A DNA stretch of 47,954 nt, taken from the NCBI GenBank assembly GCA_017302295.1, contig JAFLDS010000021.1:1-47954 (forward strand). Direction: 5' to 3'. A program made the translations under genes and the position numbers. A model generated the notes under the pieces. The model ran no database searches and was not told the origin of the DNA. It saw nothing but the letters and a program-made list of their open reading frames with translations. Shown piece after piece: positions 28,592 through 37,486 of the stretch. Source of the DNA: Thauera sp. (GTDB lineage: Bacteria; Pseudomonadota; Gammaproteobacteria; Burkholderiales; Rhodocyclaceae). The stretch's first letter is position 1, and every line of letters begins with the position of its first letter.

Positions 28592-31039
28592 TCACGCTCC
28601 CATTGGCAGTTGTTTTTCGAGCAGGCGTTGCGCGCTGCTCGCGTCCATCGGGCGGGCGAAAAGGTATCCCTGTCCATAGTTGCATCCCATTTCGTGCAGG
28701 ATCCGGGCCTGATCCTCCGTCTCGATGCATTCTGCCACGACCGTCATGCCAAGATCATGTGCCAGCTCGATGCTGCGCGCAACGATCGCGCGCAGGCGCT
28801 CGTCCTCGGTGATGGAGCGGACGAAGGACCCATCCAGTTTGACCTGGTCGCAGGGGATCGTATGGAGGTAGCTGAGGGTGGAGTAGCCAGTGCCGAAGTC
28901 ATCGATCAGGATGTCCAGGCCGGCGTCGCGTAGCCGATGCAAGGTGCGCGACGCAGGGCCGTCGGGATGGGCGAGCAGGCTCTCGGTGACCTCGAAGCGG
29001 ACCGAGGAGTGCGGCACCTGATGTTTCTCGATCACGGCGAGCAGTTCGTCGGCAAGTTGCGGACGCGCGAGCTGCCGGGCCGACAGATTGACGGCGACCC
29101 GTGCCGGGGGCGCCGCCGGGTTGAGCTTCTGCCAGGCGATGATGTCGGCGCAGGCCATCGCCAGGACCTGCATGCCGAGTTCATGGATCAGGTCGAGTGT
29201 CTCGGCAAGCGGGACGAACTCGAACGGCGGAAGTAGTCCATGGGTCGGGTGGGGCCAGCGCACCAGCGCCTCGAAACTTGCGATTTGCCTGTCCGCGAGC
29301 GAGACGATGGGCTGGTAGTGCACCGCCAGGCCGCCGTCGGCGAGCGCGGCTCGCAGGTCGGCCTCGAGTTGCAGCGAGCGAACGGCTTGGGTGTGCATGG
29401 AGGCGTGGAAGAACTCGACCGGCGAACTCTCCTTCTTGCGTGCTTTGTGCAGGGCGTTGTCCGCATCGCGCAGCAGCGCTTCCGCATCGTCGCGCTCGTC
29501 ATCGCTGAGCGCGACGCCGATACGGCAGCGCGGGTGCAGCACGTGCTCGCCGGAAGGCGTGGCGAAACCAGGCAGTTCGACCAGTGCCTCACCGATGCGC
29601 AGCGCTTCGGTGGAGTCGGTGATGCCGTTCAGCAGCACGGCGAACTGGTCGCCGCCGACGCGCGCTGCGACGTCGCCTTCCCGCATGGTGGCGGTGATGT
29701 GCTCGGCGGCGCGTCGCAGCAGCTCGTCGCCGACGGCGTGGCCGTAGCTGTCGTTGACCAGGCTGAAGCGCTCGATATTGATCGCCAGCACGGCGAAGTG
29801 ATAGCGCTCGTTGCGCCGCTGCTGGCCGATCGCGCGCGTGACATGCTCGATGAACAGCGCGCGGTTCGGCAGTCCGGTGAGGCCATCATGCAAGGCGTCG
29901 TGGATCAGCCGCTGTTCGGCGCGTTTGCGCAGATGAATGTCGCCAATCGAGCCGGCCATGCGCACTGCCCTGGCTGAGCCATTGCGGCGGGCGACGCCGC
30001 GGGTCAGGACCCAGCGATAGCTGCCGTCGGGCTGCCGCACGCGATGCTCCATCATGAACTGTGAAGTGAGCCCCTGCAGATGGGCAAGGATCTTTTCCTT
30101 GTAGGCGTCGACTTCATCCGGGTGGAGATAGGGAATGATGCCGTCCGGGTGGGAGGGAAGCGACCCGGGCGGCAGGCCGAGAATCTCGCACGAGCGGTCG
30201 GAAAAATACATCGTGCCGCCGGGGATGTCCCAGTCCCACAAGCCGTCGTTGGCGCCGTGCATGGCAAGCGCGTAGCGCTCCTCGCTCGCCTTGAGCCGGT
30301 TGGCCGTCTCCTCGATCTCGCCGATGCGCTGCTGCAGCGTCGCCGCCATGATGTTGAAATGGCGCGCGAGGACTGCGAGCTCGTCGTTGCCGGTGGCGGG
30401 AAGACGGTGGTTGAAGTGGCCGTCGGCGATGGCCTTGCTCCCTGCCAGCAGCCGCCCGAGGTTGTGGGTCAGGAGGTAGCCGATACCCGACAGCAGGACG
30501 AAGGTCAGCGCGATCTCGACCAGCGAAATGATCGCTCCCTGCTCGATGATGGCCCGGCGTGCGGCGGCCAGGACCGACACCGAGACGCCGAACTGCAGGA
30601 AGCCGATCTCGTTGCGCGGCAGCAGAAGCGGGCGGCGGATGTGGATGATCTTGCTGCCGAGCCAGCTGTCCAGCGGCCCGTCCGGAGTCATCTCGGTCGG
30701 TGCGGGAATTCCTTCCATTTCCGGCTGGCCGGCGCTCAACAGCTTGCGGCCGCCGGGCGACGCGATCCGCACGTAGACGAGACCCTCGGTCGAATCGGTG
30801 AGAAGCTCACCGAGGATGTCCTGCAATTCCCCATAGCGCTGCTGGTCGCCGTAGGAAGCAGCCATCGCGTGCAGCATGCTCGCATTCTGGCTGACCAGCG
30901 TATCGAGGCTCGCCGATGCGGCGTTGTTCATCAGGCGTACGCTGTTGGCGAGTAGCAGCGATAACAGCACGACCTGAACTGCGGTGCTGGCGAGCAAGAG
31001 CTTGAAACGGATGGAAGAGTGCCTGAAAGGCAGGCGCAC
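28592..31039 (-). CDS. Membrane HAMP-PAS-GGDEF-EAL c-di-GMP protein with degenerate GGDEF
   Basis: About 815 residues: TM1 (13-33), periplasmic sensor (34-165), TM2 (about 168-190), HAMP (about 191-243), PAS (about 253-375), GGDEF (about 380-540) and EAL (about 560-810). The GGDEF motif reads RVGGDQFAVLL (E to Q) and the metal-binding block reads NIERF where D-x-D is expected, so cyclase activity is probably lost. The EAL domain keeps SFEALVRW, DDFGTGYS, VKLDGSF and ECIET, so c-di-GMP hydrolysis is likely. I chose GTG 31039, with GGAGA 8 bases upstream. A TTG at 31159 overlapping the decarboxylase stop would add 40 residues without a domain. It is followed by porin-like and PBP-like genes. 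Confidence 0.85.
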   Translation of the reverse strand: MRLPFRHSSIRFKLLLASTAVQVVLLSLLLANSVRLMNNAASASLDTLVSQNASMLHAMAASYGDQQRYGELQDILGELLTDSTEGLVYVRIASPGGRKLLSAGQPEMEGIPAPTEMTPDGPLDSWLGSKIIHIRRPLLLPRNEIGFLQFGVSVSVLAAARRAIIEQGAIISLVEIALTFVLLSGIGYLLTHNLGRLLAGSKAIADGHFNHRLPATGNDELAVLARHFNIMAATLQQRIGEIEETANRLKASEERYALAMHGANDGLWDWDIPGGTMYFSDRSCEILGLPPGSLPSHPDGIIPYLHPDEVDAYKEKILAHLQGLTSQFMMEHRVRQPDGSYRWVLTRGVARRNGSARAVRMAGSIGDIHLRKRAEQRLIHDALHDGLTGLPNRALFIEHVTRAIGQQRRNERYHFAVLAINIERFSLVNDSYGHAVGDELLRRAAEHITATMREGDVAARVGGDQFAVLLNGITDSTEALRIGEALVELPGFATPSGEHVLHPRCRIGVALSDDERDDAEALLRDADNALHKARKKESSPVEFFHASMHTQAVRSLQLEADLRAALADGGLAVHYQPIVSLADRQIASFEALVRWPHPTHGLLPPFEFVPLAETLDLIHELGMQVLAMACADIIAWQKLNPAAPPARVAVNLSARQLARPQLADELLAVIEKHQVPHSSVRFEVTESLLAHPDGPASRTLHRLRDAGLDILIDDFGTGYSTLSYLHTIPCDQVKLDGSFVRSITEDERLRAIVARSIELAHDLGMTVVAECIETEDQARILHEMGCNYGQGYLFARPMDASSAQRLLEKQLPMGA

Positions 31040-31155
31040 GCGCTTGTCTCCGGGAACGGTCGGGGCGGACGAGTCTCGCCACGCGCTCGCAGAATAACCG
31101 ATCCGGCTTCGGGTTGCCCCGGAATATGCGGCGGGCAAGGAATCGTCCTGAAAGC

Positions 31156-32538
31156 TCAAGGTTTCGCCTGCCTGCGGATGGCCGCCGCCGCGTCGATGCG
31201 CCCTTCCGCGGCGAAGGACTCGAGGTTGCTCTCGATGCGGTCGGGGTCGTACAGGTAATTCACCATCATGCCCCAGGATTGCGCGAGGCCTTTTGCCGAC
31301 GAGTCGGCGAGCCAGTTCAGCCGCTCGATCCGGGCGCCATTGCCGAGGTGGAAGCGGGCTACCGGGTCGACCGGCCGGTCATTGCGCTTGGCATTGAGCA
31401 GATAGTGAGCCGCCAGGTGCATCAGCGGCTCGCGCAGCGCGAGTACCAGGCGGTGGTCCTGAGCCCAGGAGGAGCCACCTTCGAGCAGGGCGCGCATCTC
31501 CGGTGAATCGGGTCCGTGCAGTCCCGCGGCAGCGAGCCGCTTCCAGTCTGCGCCGGCCAGTACCTGCGCGCATTCCTCGGGATGGCGCGCGGCCCAGTCG
31601 ACCAGGCCCGGAATGGGGGACAGCGTCGAAAAAGTCCTCAGCCGGGGGAAGTCACGACGCAGGTCCTCCACCACCCGTTTGAGCAGGAAGTTTCCGAACG
31701 ACACGCCGCGCAGGCCCTCCTGGGTCGACGTGATCGAGTAGAAGATCGCTGTGTTCGCACGACTGACATCGGCGAGCGGCGCTTCGACGTCGAGCAGTTT
31801 CTGCACGTCGTCGGCCAGGCTGTCGACCAGCGCCACCTGCACGAAAATCAGCGGTTCGAGGGGCATGCGCGGGTGGAAGAATGCGTAGCAGCGGCGATCC
31901 GAGTCGAGGCGGTTCTTCAGGTCTTCCCAGGAGCGGATCTCGTGCACCGCTTCGTATTCGACGAGCTTCTCGAGCAGCGCCGCCGGCGACTGCCAGGTGA
32001 TGCGCTGCAACTCGAGAAAGCCGACGTCGAACCAGGCGGTGAGCCGGGTCTCCAGTTCGCGGTCGAGCGGCTTGAGCAAGGGGTCGTCGGCAAGAAAGCG
32101 CAACAGGTCGGCGCGCAGGTCGACGAGAAACTTCACGCCCTGCGGAATCGCGTTGAACTGCGTCAGGATGCGCAGACGCCGGGAACGCATCGCCACGCGC
32201 AGCCGCGCCTCGGCGTCCCATTGGCGGTCGCTGCCGACGGCTCCCTGATAGTCTGCGTGCGCCTGGGCAACGCTTGCGGGATCGGGGCCGAATTCAAGCG
32301 CGATCATGCGCAGGAAGGCATGCCGACCGCTGTCGTTCAGCTTGAGGTAGCTCTCGGCGAGGCGCGCAGCGCGTTGCCGGGTGGAAACCTCGCCGCCGCG
32401 TCCGTCGGCGCACTCCTGCAATTGCTGGCGAATGCGATCGAGATCGCGGGCGGAAGGGCTGCGCGGCCGTCCCGGCGCACCCGACATCAGCGCGCGCATC
32501 TTTGAAAGACTACGCGAAACCAGTTCCCCGGCAGACAT
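31156..32538 (-). CDS. Malonyl-CoA decarboxylase
   Basis: 460 residues, normal for the MCD family that converts malonyl-CoA to acetyl-CoA and CO2. Family blocks are clear: helical N-terminal domain, then FFHPRMPLEPLIFVQVAL, the GVSFGNFLLK region, HLAAHYLLNAKRNDRPVDPV with the catalytic His, and SAKGLAQSWGMMVNYLYD near the C-terminus. There is no obvious organelle-type targeting sequence and it is cytosolic. The c-di-GMP gene follows in the same direction. No malonyl-CoA synthetase or transporter (matBC) is adjacent, so the malonate source is unclear. Confidence 0.93.
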   Translation of the reverse strand: MSAGELVSRSLSKMRALMSGAPGRPRSPSARDLDRIRQQLQECADGRGGEVSTRQRAARLAESYLKLNDSGRHAFLRMIALEFGPDPASVAQAHADYQGAVGSDRQWDAEARLRVAMRSRRLRILTQFNAIPQGVKFLVDLRADLLRFLADDPLLKPLDRELETRLTAWFDVGFLELQRITWQSPAALLEKLVEYEAVHEIRSWEDLKNRLDSDRRCYAFFHPRMPLEPLIFVQVALVDSLADDVQKLLDVEAPLADVSRANTAIFYSITSTQEGLRGVSFGNFLLKRVVEDLRRDFPRLRTFSTLSPIPGLVDWAARHPEECAQVLAGADWKRLAAAGLHGPDSPEMRALLEGGSSWAQDHRLVLALREPLMHLAAHYLLNAKRNDRPVDPVARFHLGNGARIERLNWLADSSAKGLAQSWGMMVNYLYDPDRIESNLESFAAEGRIDAAAAIRRQAKP

Positions 32539-32678
32539 GCCCGACCCCCCCTCTCCCCTCGAGATGAATCCATCTTAACTGCTGCGCTGCATCTTCCGCT
32601 GTGCATAATGACCGGGATGCAGTACAAGTGAAGTACATGCACGATCGATATGTCATGGCGGGCGCAGGAGGTCCATCA

Positions 32679-33206
32679 ATGAGAACCGCAGCTGATTTCC
32701 GGCCGTCCCTCAAGCCACCGGCGGTGCTGCGCCTGATCCTGGTCGCGCCGCCAGCGCACGGGCCGGATGTCCTGCTCTCCACGCTTGGAAACCTTCAGGA
32801 CGTCGAACCCATCGGCCGGGCGTCGAGCGAGAGCGAGGTGCTGAAGCTCTATTTCAGCCTTGCACCCGACCTCGTCATCGTCGATCTGCGCCTCGCCACC
32901 GAGGAGCCGGCACGCCTGGTCGGGCTGCTGCAGCGCGTCGCGCCTGGCGCCCGGGTGCTCGCCCTGGTGCCGGATCATGCGTCGACCGCAGGCCGCGCGG
33001 TGCGTGTCTTCGGTGCCACGACCGTCGTCTCGATGACCGAACTGCTGGAGCATGTCGAGCGGCTGGGGCGCGAGCACGCGCGCGTCAGGCATGGCGCCGG
33101 GACTGTTTCAGCGCGTGGCCGGGGCGCGCCTGGCAGCAGCCAGCAGAACGAGGCCGGCCACAACCATCGGGACGCACAGCCATTGGGCGGTGGACAGTCC
33201 GAGTGA
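32679..33206 (+). CDS. Orphan receiver-like protein
   Basis: 175 residues. Residues about 15-130 resemble a response-regulator receiver: a beta1 strand LRLILVAPP, the putative phospho-acceptor strand [15 protein letters not shown] (Asp in VDL), then RVLALVPDH and a C-terminal helix. The acidic pair normally found after beta1 is missing (APPAHG), so phosphorylation is doubtful. No output domain or histidine kinase is present. AGGAGG lies 7 bases before ATG 32679. The last 99 bases overlap the convergent lgt gene antisense, and this tail ([20 protein letters not shown]) is low in structure. Function unknown. Confidence 0.6.
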   Translation: MRTAADFRPSLKPPAVLRLILVAPPAHGPDVLLSTLGNLQDVEPIGRASSESEVLKLYFSLAPDLVIVDLRLATEEPARLVGLLQRVAPGARVLALVPDHASTAGRAVRVFGATTVVSMTELLEHVERLGREHARVRHGAGTVSARGRGAPGSSQQNEAGHNHRDAQPLGGGQSE

Positions 33207-33905
33207 AAGCGTGCCGAAGATGCCGGGGTCCGGCGTGCGAAAAAACTCCGCGGCGAAGCGTAGCGCGCCGTAGCCGATCAGGAAGACTGCCGACACCGCG
33301 CGCAGTGGCCGCGGACTGGCCGCATAGATCCACATGATCGCGAACAGCAGCAATCCCTCGCCTGCGGCCTGATAGAGCTGGGACGGGTGGCGCGGGAGGA
33401 GGTCGACCCACGGGAAGACCATCGCCCAGGGCAGTTCGCCGCTCGCCGGCCGTCCCCACAGCTCGCCATTGATGAAGTTGCCGATGCGCCCGGCCGCCAG
33501 CCCGGTGGGCACCAGCGGCGCGATGAAGTCCGTCACTTCCCAGAAGCCCTTGCCGTGTCGCCGGCCATAGAGCCACATCGCCACGAGCACGCCGAGGAAG
33601 CCGCCATGGAAGCTCATGCCGCCCTTCCACACGGCAAGGATCTCGCCGGGGTGGGCGAGGTACCAGGCGGGCTGGTAGAACAGCACCTCGCCGAGCCGGC
33701 CTCCAACGATGACACCGATCACGCCGTAGAACAGCAGATCGTCGATCATCGGGGCGTTCCATCCAAGCTCCGGCCGCCTGCGCGCGTGGATGCGTCCGAG
33801 CGCGATGAACAGGACGAAGGCGACGAGATACATCAGACCGTACCAGCGCACCGAGACAGGGCCCACGGAGAAGGCGATGGGGTCGAACTGCGGATGGGTC
33901 AGCAT
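33108..33905 (-). CDS. lgt: Prolipoprotein diacylglyceryl transferase
   Basis: 265 residues with seven membrane helices. The Lgt signature [14 protein letters not shown] and the upstream [15 protein letters not shown] block (catalytic His region) are present. It transfers diacylglycerol from phosphatidylglycerol to the lipobox Cys of prolipoproteins, the first step of lipoprotein maturation in the inner membrane. The OprM-type lipoprotein in this window would be a substrate. It starts 9 bases after yceH and probably shares its transcript. Confidence 0.96.
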   Translation of the reverse strand: MLTHPQFDPIAFSVGPVSVRWYGLMYLVAFVLFIALGRIHARRRPELGWNAPMIDDLLFYGVIGVIVGGRLGEVLFYQPAWYLAHPGEILAVWKGGMSFHGGFLGVLVAMWLYGRRHGKGFWEVTDFIAPLVPTGLAAGRIGNFINGELWGRPASGELPWAMVFPWVDLLPRHPSQLYQAAGEGLLLFAIMWIYAASPRPLRAVSAVFLIGYGALRFAAEFFRTPDPGIFGTLSLGLSTAQWLCVPMVVAGLVLLAAARRAPATR

Positions 33906-33914
33906 GGAAGCGCG

Positions 33915-34619
33915 TCAGTTGAATTGCTGGCGGAAGGCGTCGAACTCGCGCCGCAGCGCATCGAGCTCGCCGCGCAGTCGTCCGATCTCGTCCTCGAGTT
34001 CGGCGAGACGGCCCCGGCCCGACGAAGTGCTGACGGCCCCACCTGACGATCCGGCCATCTCCTCGAAAAGTGCGGTGCCGCCGAGCAGGTGCGCATGGCG
34101 AACCTCCTTCGTGCCGGGCGCGCGTGGCAGGCTGGCGACCATGGGCGGATATTTCTCGGCCAGATGTTCGAGCACCGCTTCCACCGCGGGAATGTCGTCG
34201 AAGCGGTACAGCCGCTCGCAGCGCTGGCGGATCTCGCCGGCCGTCTGCGCGCCACGCAGCATCAGGGTGGCCAGCACGGCCTGCTCGGCGGGCGGTAGCG
34301 AATGGCGCACCCGCACCAGATGCTCGTACTTGGACACGCGCGCGCCGGCCTGGTCGCGCCGCGATACCAGCTTGCGCGCCATCAGGCTGTCGATCGCCGC
34401 CTGCGCCTGGCCCTCCGAGATCGACATCACCGGGTCGCGGGCGGTGAGCTGGTTGCTGCCGCTGACGATGGCGTTGATCGACAAGGGATAGGCGTCGGGC
34501 GTGACGAAGGCTTTCTCGATCAGGACGCCGAGCACGCGGATTTCGATAGGGTCGAGATCGTGGCCATCGTCGCCGGACGGGGACGCGTTCGGGACAAGAG
34601 ACGGGGTCGGGGCTTCCAT
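33915..34619 (-). CDS. YceH family protein (DUF480)
   Basis: 234 residues. The DUF480 family forms two winged-helix domains: LDPIEIRVLGVLIEKAFVTP at the start, PLSINAIVSGSNQLTARDPV, and QAVLATLMLRGAQTAGEIRQ for the second domain. A C-terminal coiled-coil (LAELEDEIGRLRGELDALRR) ends the protein. The physiological role is not well established, though the fold suggests DNA or protein binding. It is divergent from ilvD, and lgt follows on the same strand. Confidence 0.9.
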   Translation of the reverse strand: MEAPTPSLVPNASPSGDDGHDLDPIEIRVLGVLIEKAFVTPDAYPLSINAIVSGSNQLTARDPVMSISEGQAQAAIDSLMARKLVSRRDQAGARVSKYEHLVRVRHSLPPAEQAVLATLMLRGAQTAGEIRQRCERLYRFDDIPAVEAVLEHLAEKYPPMVASLPRAPGTKEVRHAHLLGGTALFEEMAGSSGGAVSTSSGRGRLAELEDEIGRLRGELDALRREFDAFRQQFN

Positions 34620-34716
34620 GCGGACTCCGGGAGAGTAGGTGCAGGCATGGGATGATACGCAGGGTCGAGGGTTCGGGACTACCGCGAGCGCGTCGCGAGT
34701 CTTCTCCCGACATGGC

Positions 34717-34745
34717 GTGACCGGGTCCGCCGGCAGGGTTAGAAT
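34717..34745 (+). promoter_or_regulatory. Sigma-70 promoter of ilvD
   Basis: GTGACC (34717-34722) and TAGAAT (34740-34745) are spaced by 17 bases. This predicts a transcript start near 34752 and a leader of about 29 bases before the ilvD ATG. No leader peptide or attenuator is visible. Confidence 0.55.
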
Positions 34746-34780
34746 CCCTGTTCTTCCCGCAGAGCTTCCGGAGCGCAGTC

Positions 34781-36631
34781 ATGCCCCAGTATCGTTCCCG
34801 TACCTCCACCGCCGGCCGCAATATGGCAGGTGCCCGTGCCCTGTGGCGCGCCACCGGCATGAAGGACGGCGACTTCGAAAAGCCGATCATCGCCATTGCC
34901 AACAGCTTCACCCAGTTCGTGCCCGGCCATGTGCACCTGAAGGATCTGGGCCAGCTCGTTGCGCGCGAGATCGAGGCCGCGGGCGGCGTCGCCAAGGAGT
35001 TCAACACCATCGCGGTGGATGACGGCATCGCCATGGGCCACGGCGGCATGCTTTACTCGCTGCCCTCGCGCGAGCTGATCGCCGATAGCGTCGAGTACAT
35101 GGTCAACGCCCACACCGCCGACGCGCTGGTGTGCATCTCCAACTGCGACAAGATCACCCCGGGCATGCTGATGGCCGCGCTGCGGCTCAACATTCCGGCG
35201 ATCTTCGTGTCCGGCGGGCCGATGGAAGCCGGCAAGGTCAAGTGGGAGGCCAAGGTCATTTCGCTCGACCTGGTCGATGCCATGGTCAAGGCCGCCGACA
35301 AGAACTGCTCGGACGAGGAGGTCGAGGCCATCGAGCGTTCCGCCTGTCCGACCTGCGGCTCGTGCTCGGGCATGTTCACCGCCAACTCGATGAACTGCCT
35401 CACCGAGGCGCTCGGGCTTTCGCTGCCCGGCAACGGCACCACACTCGCGACCCATGCCGACCGGGAGAAGCTGTTCAGGGAAGCCGGCCGGCGCATCGTC
35501 GATCTGGCGCGCCGCTGGTACGAGCAGGACGACGCATCGGTTCTGCCGCGCTCGATCGCGAGCTTCAAGGCCTTCGAGAATGCGATGAGCCTCGACGTCT
35601 CGATGGGCGGTTCGACCAACACCGTGCTGCACCTGCTGGCAGCAGCGAGCGAGGCCGGCGTCGACTTCACCATGAAGGACATCGACCGCATCTCGCGCCG
35701 CGTGCCCTGCCTGTGCAAGGTCGCGCCGGCGGTGGCCGACGTGCATATCGAGGATGTGCATCGCGCCGGTGGCATCATGGGCATCCTCGGCGAACTCGAC
35801 CGCGCCGGGCTGCTGCATCGGGATGTGCCCACCGTGCACAGCAAGACCATGGGCGAAGCCCTGTCGCGCTGGGACATCATGCAGGCGCACGACAAGTCGG
35901 TGTTCGACCTCTTCCTCGCCGCACCGGGCGGTGTGCCGACGCAGGTGGCGTTCTCGCAGGATCGCCGCTGGAAGGAACTCGACATGGACCGTTCCCGCGG
36001 CATCATCCGCGACAAGGCCAATGCCTTCAGCGAGGACGGCGGGCTTGCGGTGCTGTACGGCAACATCGCGGAAAAGGGCTGCATCGTGAAGACGGCCGGC
36101 GTTGATGAGTCGATCTGGAAGTTCACCGGCAAGGCGCGCGTCTACGAAAGTCAGGAAGATGCGGTGGACGGCATCCTGGGCGAGCAGGTGCAGGCCGGCG
36201 ACGTCGTCATCATCCGCTACGAAGGTCCGAAGGGCGGCCCCGGCATGCAGGAGATGCTGTATCCGACCTCCTACCTGAAGAGCCGTGGCCTGGGCAAGGA
36301 ATGTGCGCTGCTGACCGACGGGCGCTTCTCGGGTGGCACATCCGGCCTGTCGATCGGCCACGCTTCGCCCGAGGCGGCTTGTGGCGGCGCGATTGCCCTG
36401 GTCGAGGACGGCGATACGATCGAGATCGACATCCCCCACCGTCGTATCCATCTGGCGATCAGCGACGAGGCGCTCGCCGCGCGGCGTGCCGCGATGGAGG
36501 CGAAAGGATCGGCAGCGTGGAAGCCGGTCAAGCGCGAGCGCGTGGTGTCTGCCGCCCTGCAGGCCTACGCGGCGCTCACGACCTCGGCCGACACCGGCGC
36601 TGTGCGCGACATCACCCAGGTACAACGCTGA
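34781..36631 (+). CDS. ilvD: Dihydroxy-acid dehydratase
   Basis: 616 residues, full length for IlvD. The Fe-S ligands appear in [10 protein letters not shown] and [17 protein letters not shown], with [17 protein letters not shown] near the C-terminus. The enzyme dehydrates 2,3-dihydroxy-isovalerate and -methylvalerate to the keto acids of valine and isoleucine; it is cytosolic with a labile iron-sulfur cluster. GGAG lies about 9 bases before the ATG. It stands alone, divergent from yceH, with no other ilv genes nearby. Confidence 0.97.
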   Translation: MPQYRSRTSTAGRNMAGARALWRATGMKDGDFEKPIIAIANSFTQFVPGHVHLKDLGQLVAREIEAAGGVAKEFNTIAVDDGIAMGHGGMLYSLPSRELIADSVEYMVNAHTADALVCISNCDKITPGMLMAALRLNIPAIFVSGGPMEAGKVKWEAKVISLDLVDAMVKAADKNCSDEEVEAIERSACPTCGSCSGMFTANSMNCLTEALGLSLPGNGTTLATHADREKLFREAGRRIVDLARRWYEQDDASVLPRSIASFKAFENAMSLDVSMGGSTNTVLHLLAAASEAGVDFTMKDIDRISRRVPCLCKVAPAVADVHIEDVHRAGGIMGILGELDRAGLLHRDVPTVHSKTMGEALSRWDIMQAHDKSVFDLFLAAPGGVPTQVAFSQDRRWKELDMDRSRGIIRDKANAFSEDGGLAVLYGNIAEKGCIVKTAGVDESIWKFTGKARVYESQEDAVDGILGEQVQAGDVVIIRYEGPKGGPGMQEMLYPTSYLKSRGLGKECALLTDGRFSGGTSGLSIGHASPEAACGGAIALVEDGDTIEIDIPHRRIHLAISDEALAARRAAMEAKGSAAWKPVKRERVVSAALQAYAALTTSADTGAVRDITQVQR

Positions 36632-36642
36632 GCGTTGCGTGC

Positions 36643-36667
36643 CCGGGGGTGGTCAGGCCATCCCCGG
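36643..36667 (+). terminator. Hairpin after ilvD
   Basis: CCGGGGGTGG and CCATCCCCGG pair over 10 bases (one G-T pair) around a 5-base loop, 11 bases after the ilvD stop. No T-run follows, so the strength of termination is uncertain. Confidence 0.45.
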
Positions 36668-36688
36668 CGCAGCGGACCGTCCGGCATA

Positions 36689-36718
36689 TTGACCGCCTCA
36701 CTTCCCCACTTCTACCAT
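36689..36718 (+). promoter_or_regulatory. Putative promoter of the zapB-zapA pair
   Basis: TTGACC (36689-36694) and TACCAT (36713-36718) are separated by 18 bases. The predicted start point falls at or next to the ATG at 36725. No Shine-Dalgarno sequence precedes that ATG, so the message may be leaderless. Confidence 0.4.
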
Positions 36719-36724
36719 CAGCGC

Positions 36725-36919
36725 ATGGATGCCGAACTCACTCAGCTCGAAGCCCAGCTCGAGCAACTCATCAGCCATCACGGCGTGCTCAGGACCGAGA
36801 ATCTCAGCCTGCGCGCACGCCTGATGCAACTGGAAGCCGAAAACCGCCAGCTCTCCGACAAGGTCCGGCTTGCCGCCGAACGCCTCGAGGCGGTGCTGGA
36901 AAAACTGCCGGAGGCCTGA
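36725..36919 (+). CDS. ZapB-like coiled-coil cell-division protein (TIGR02449 type)
   Basis: 64 residues, almost entirely a heptad coiled-coil (LTQLEAQLEQLISHHGVL, then LRARLMQLEAENRQLSDKV). This small family is encoded directly before zapA in many beta- and gammaproteobacteria and resembles ZapB, which organises the FtsZ ring through ZapA. There are 4 bases to the zapA start. No other domain or membrane segment is present. Confidence 0.82.
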   Translation: MDAELTQLEAQLEQLISHHGVLRTENLSLRARLMQLEAENRQLSDKVRLAAERLEAVLEKLPEA

Positions 36920-36923
36920 GCAC

Positions 36924-37226
36924 GTGGCGACCGATTACCTCGACATCGTTCTGCTGGGCAAGGAGTACCGCGTTTCCTGCACGCCCGAGAACAGGCAGGC
37001 TCTGCAGGAAGCCGTGGCCTATGTTGACGACAAACTCGTCGATCTTGCCGACAAGACGCACGCATCCGGCGAGCGGCTCGCCGTCATGACGGCGCTCAAC
37101 ATCGCCCATGAGTTTCTCATGCACCAGCGCGGCGGCGGGTTTGACATGGCAGGTGCGAAGCGTAGAATCGGACTCATGAAAGCGCGCCTCGACGGGGTGC
37201 TGGCCCAGCAGGAAAAACTGTTCTGA
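36924..37226 (+). CDS. zapA: Cell division protein ZapA
   Basis: 100 residues from a GTG start with GGAGG about 10 bases upstream. The N-terminal ZapA head (YLDIVLLGKEYRVSCTPENR) and the C-terminal coiled-coil are clear. ZapA tetramers cross-link FtsZ filaments at midcell. The 3' end carries a strong promoter that probably drives the 6S RNA gene downstream, a neighbourhood widespread in proteobacteria. Confidence 0.95.
   Translation: MATDYLDIVLLGKEYRVSCTPENRQALQEAVAYVDDKLVDLADKTHASGERLAVMTALNIAHEFLMHQRGGGFDMAGAKRRIGLMKARLDGVLAQQEKLF
37141..37168 (+). promoter_or_regulatory. Promoter inside zapA, probably for 6S RNA
   Basis: A consensus TTGACA (37141-37146) and TAGAAT (37163-37168) with a 16-base spacer lie inside the zapA coding region. 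Transcription would start near 37175, about 74 bases before the mature 6S RNA 5' end. A longer precursor that is processed, like the distal E. coli ssrS promoter product, is likely. Confidence 0.6.
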
Positions 37227-37248
37227 GGGGCGGCGCGAGGCAGCAAAA

Positions 37249-37433
37249 GGTCAATCCCCTGCAGTGTTCGTTGAAGTCGTAGATTCCTTGAACCAATAGT
37301 CGAGAGACTCGGTTGCGTACCAACGATGCCGCGGTGTGCACGCCCCCAGCGGGTGAGCCTGAAGCGGAAGGAAAGCGACCTCCCTGAACCCCAGGTTCAG
37401 GATGCCCGGCGGAAACGGCACAGGCGGGGGACC
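37249..37433 (+). ncRNA. ssrS: 6S RNA
   Basis: About 185 bases, matching the usual 6S size. It lies directly downstream of zapA, the conserved location. The ends pair (GGTC with GACC, then CCCCTG with CAGG and GG), forming the closing stem, and CCTGCAGTGTTCGTTGAAG is typical of the 5' strand in betaproteobacteria. The 3' half carries CCTTGAACC-like and CCCCAGGTTCAGG segments. 6S RNA mimics an open promoter and sequesters sigma-70 RNA polymerase in stationary phase. The exact ends are estimated from pairing. Confidence 0.85.
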
Positions 37434-37438
37434 TATTC

Positions 37439-37471
37439 AAAAGCGCGGCGACAGCCGCGCTTTTCTTTTTT
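37439..37471 (+). terminator. Intrinsic terminator after 6S RNA
   Basis: AAAAGCGCGGC and GCCGCGCTTTT form a perfect 11-bp stem with a GACA loop, followed by TTCTTTTTT. It ends 5 bases after the 6S RNA and only 15 bases before the next start codon, which shields the permease gene from 6S transcription. Confidence 0.95.
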
Positions 37472-37486
37472 GGAGCAGGGTGGGTG

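Noticed and set aside
32604-32609. CATAAT as a -10 box for the receiver-like gene
   Set aside because: The only nearby -35-like TTAACT is 23 bases away, too far for a sigma-70 promoter.
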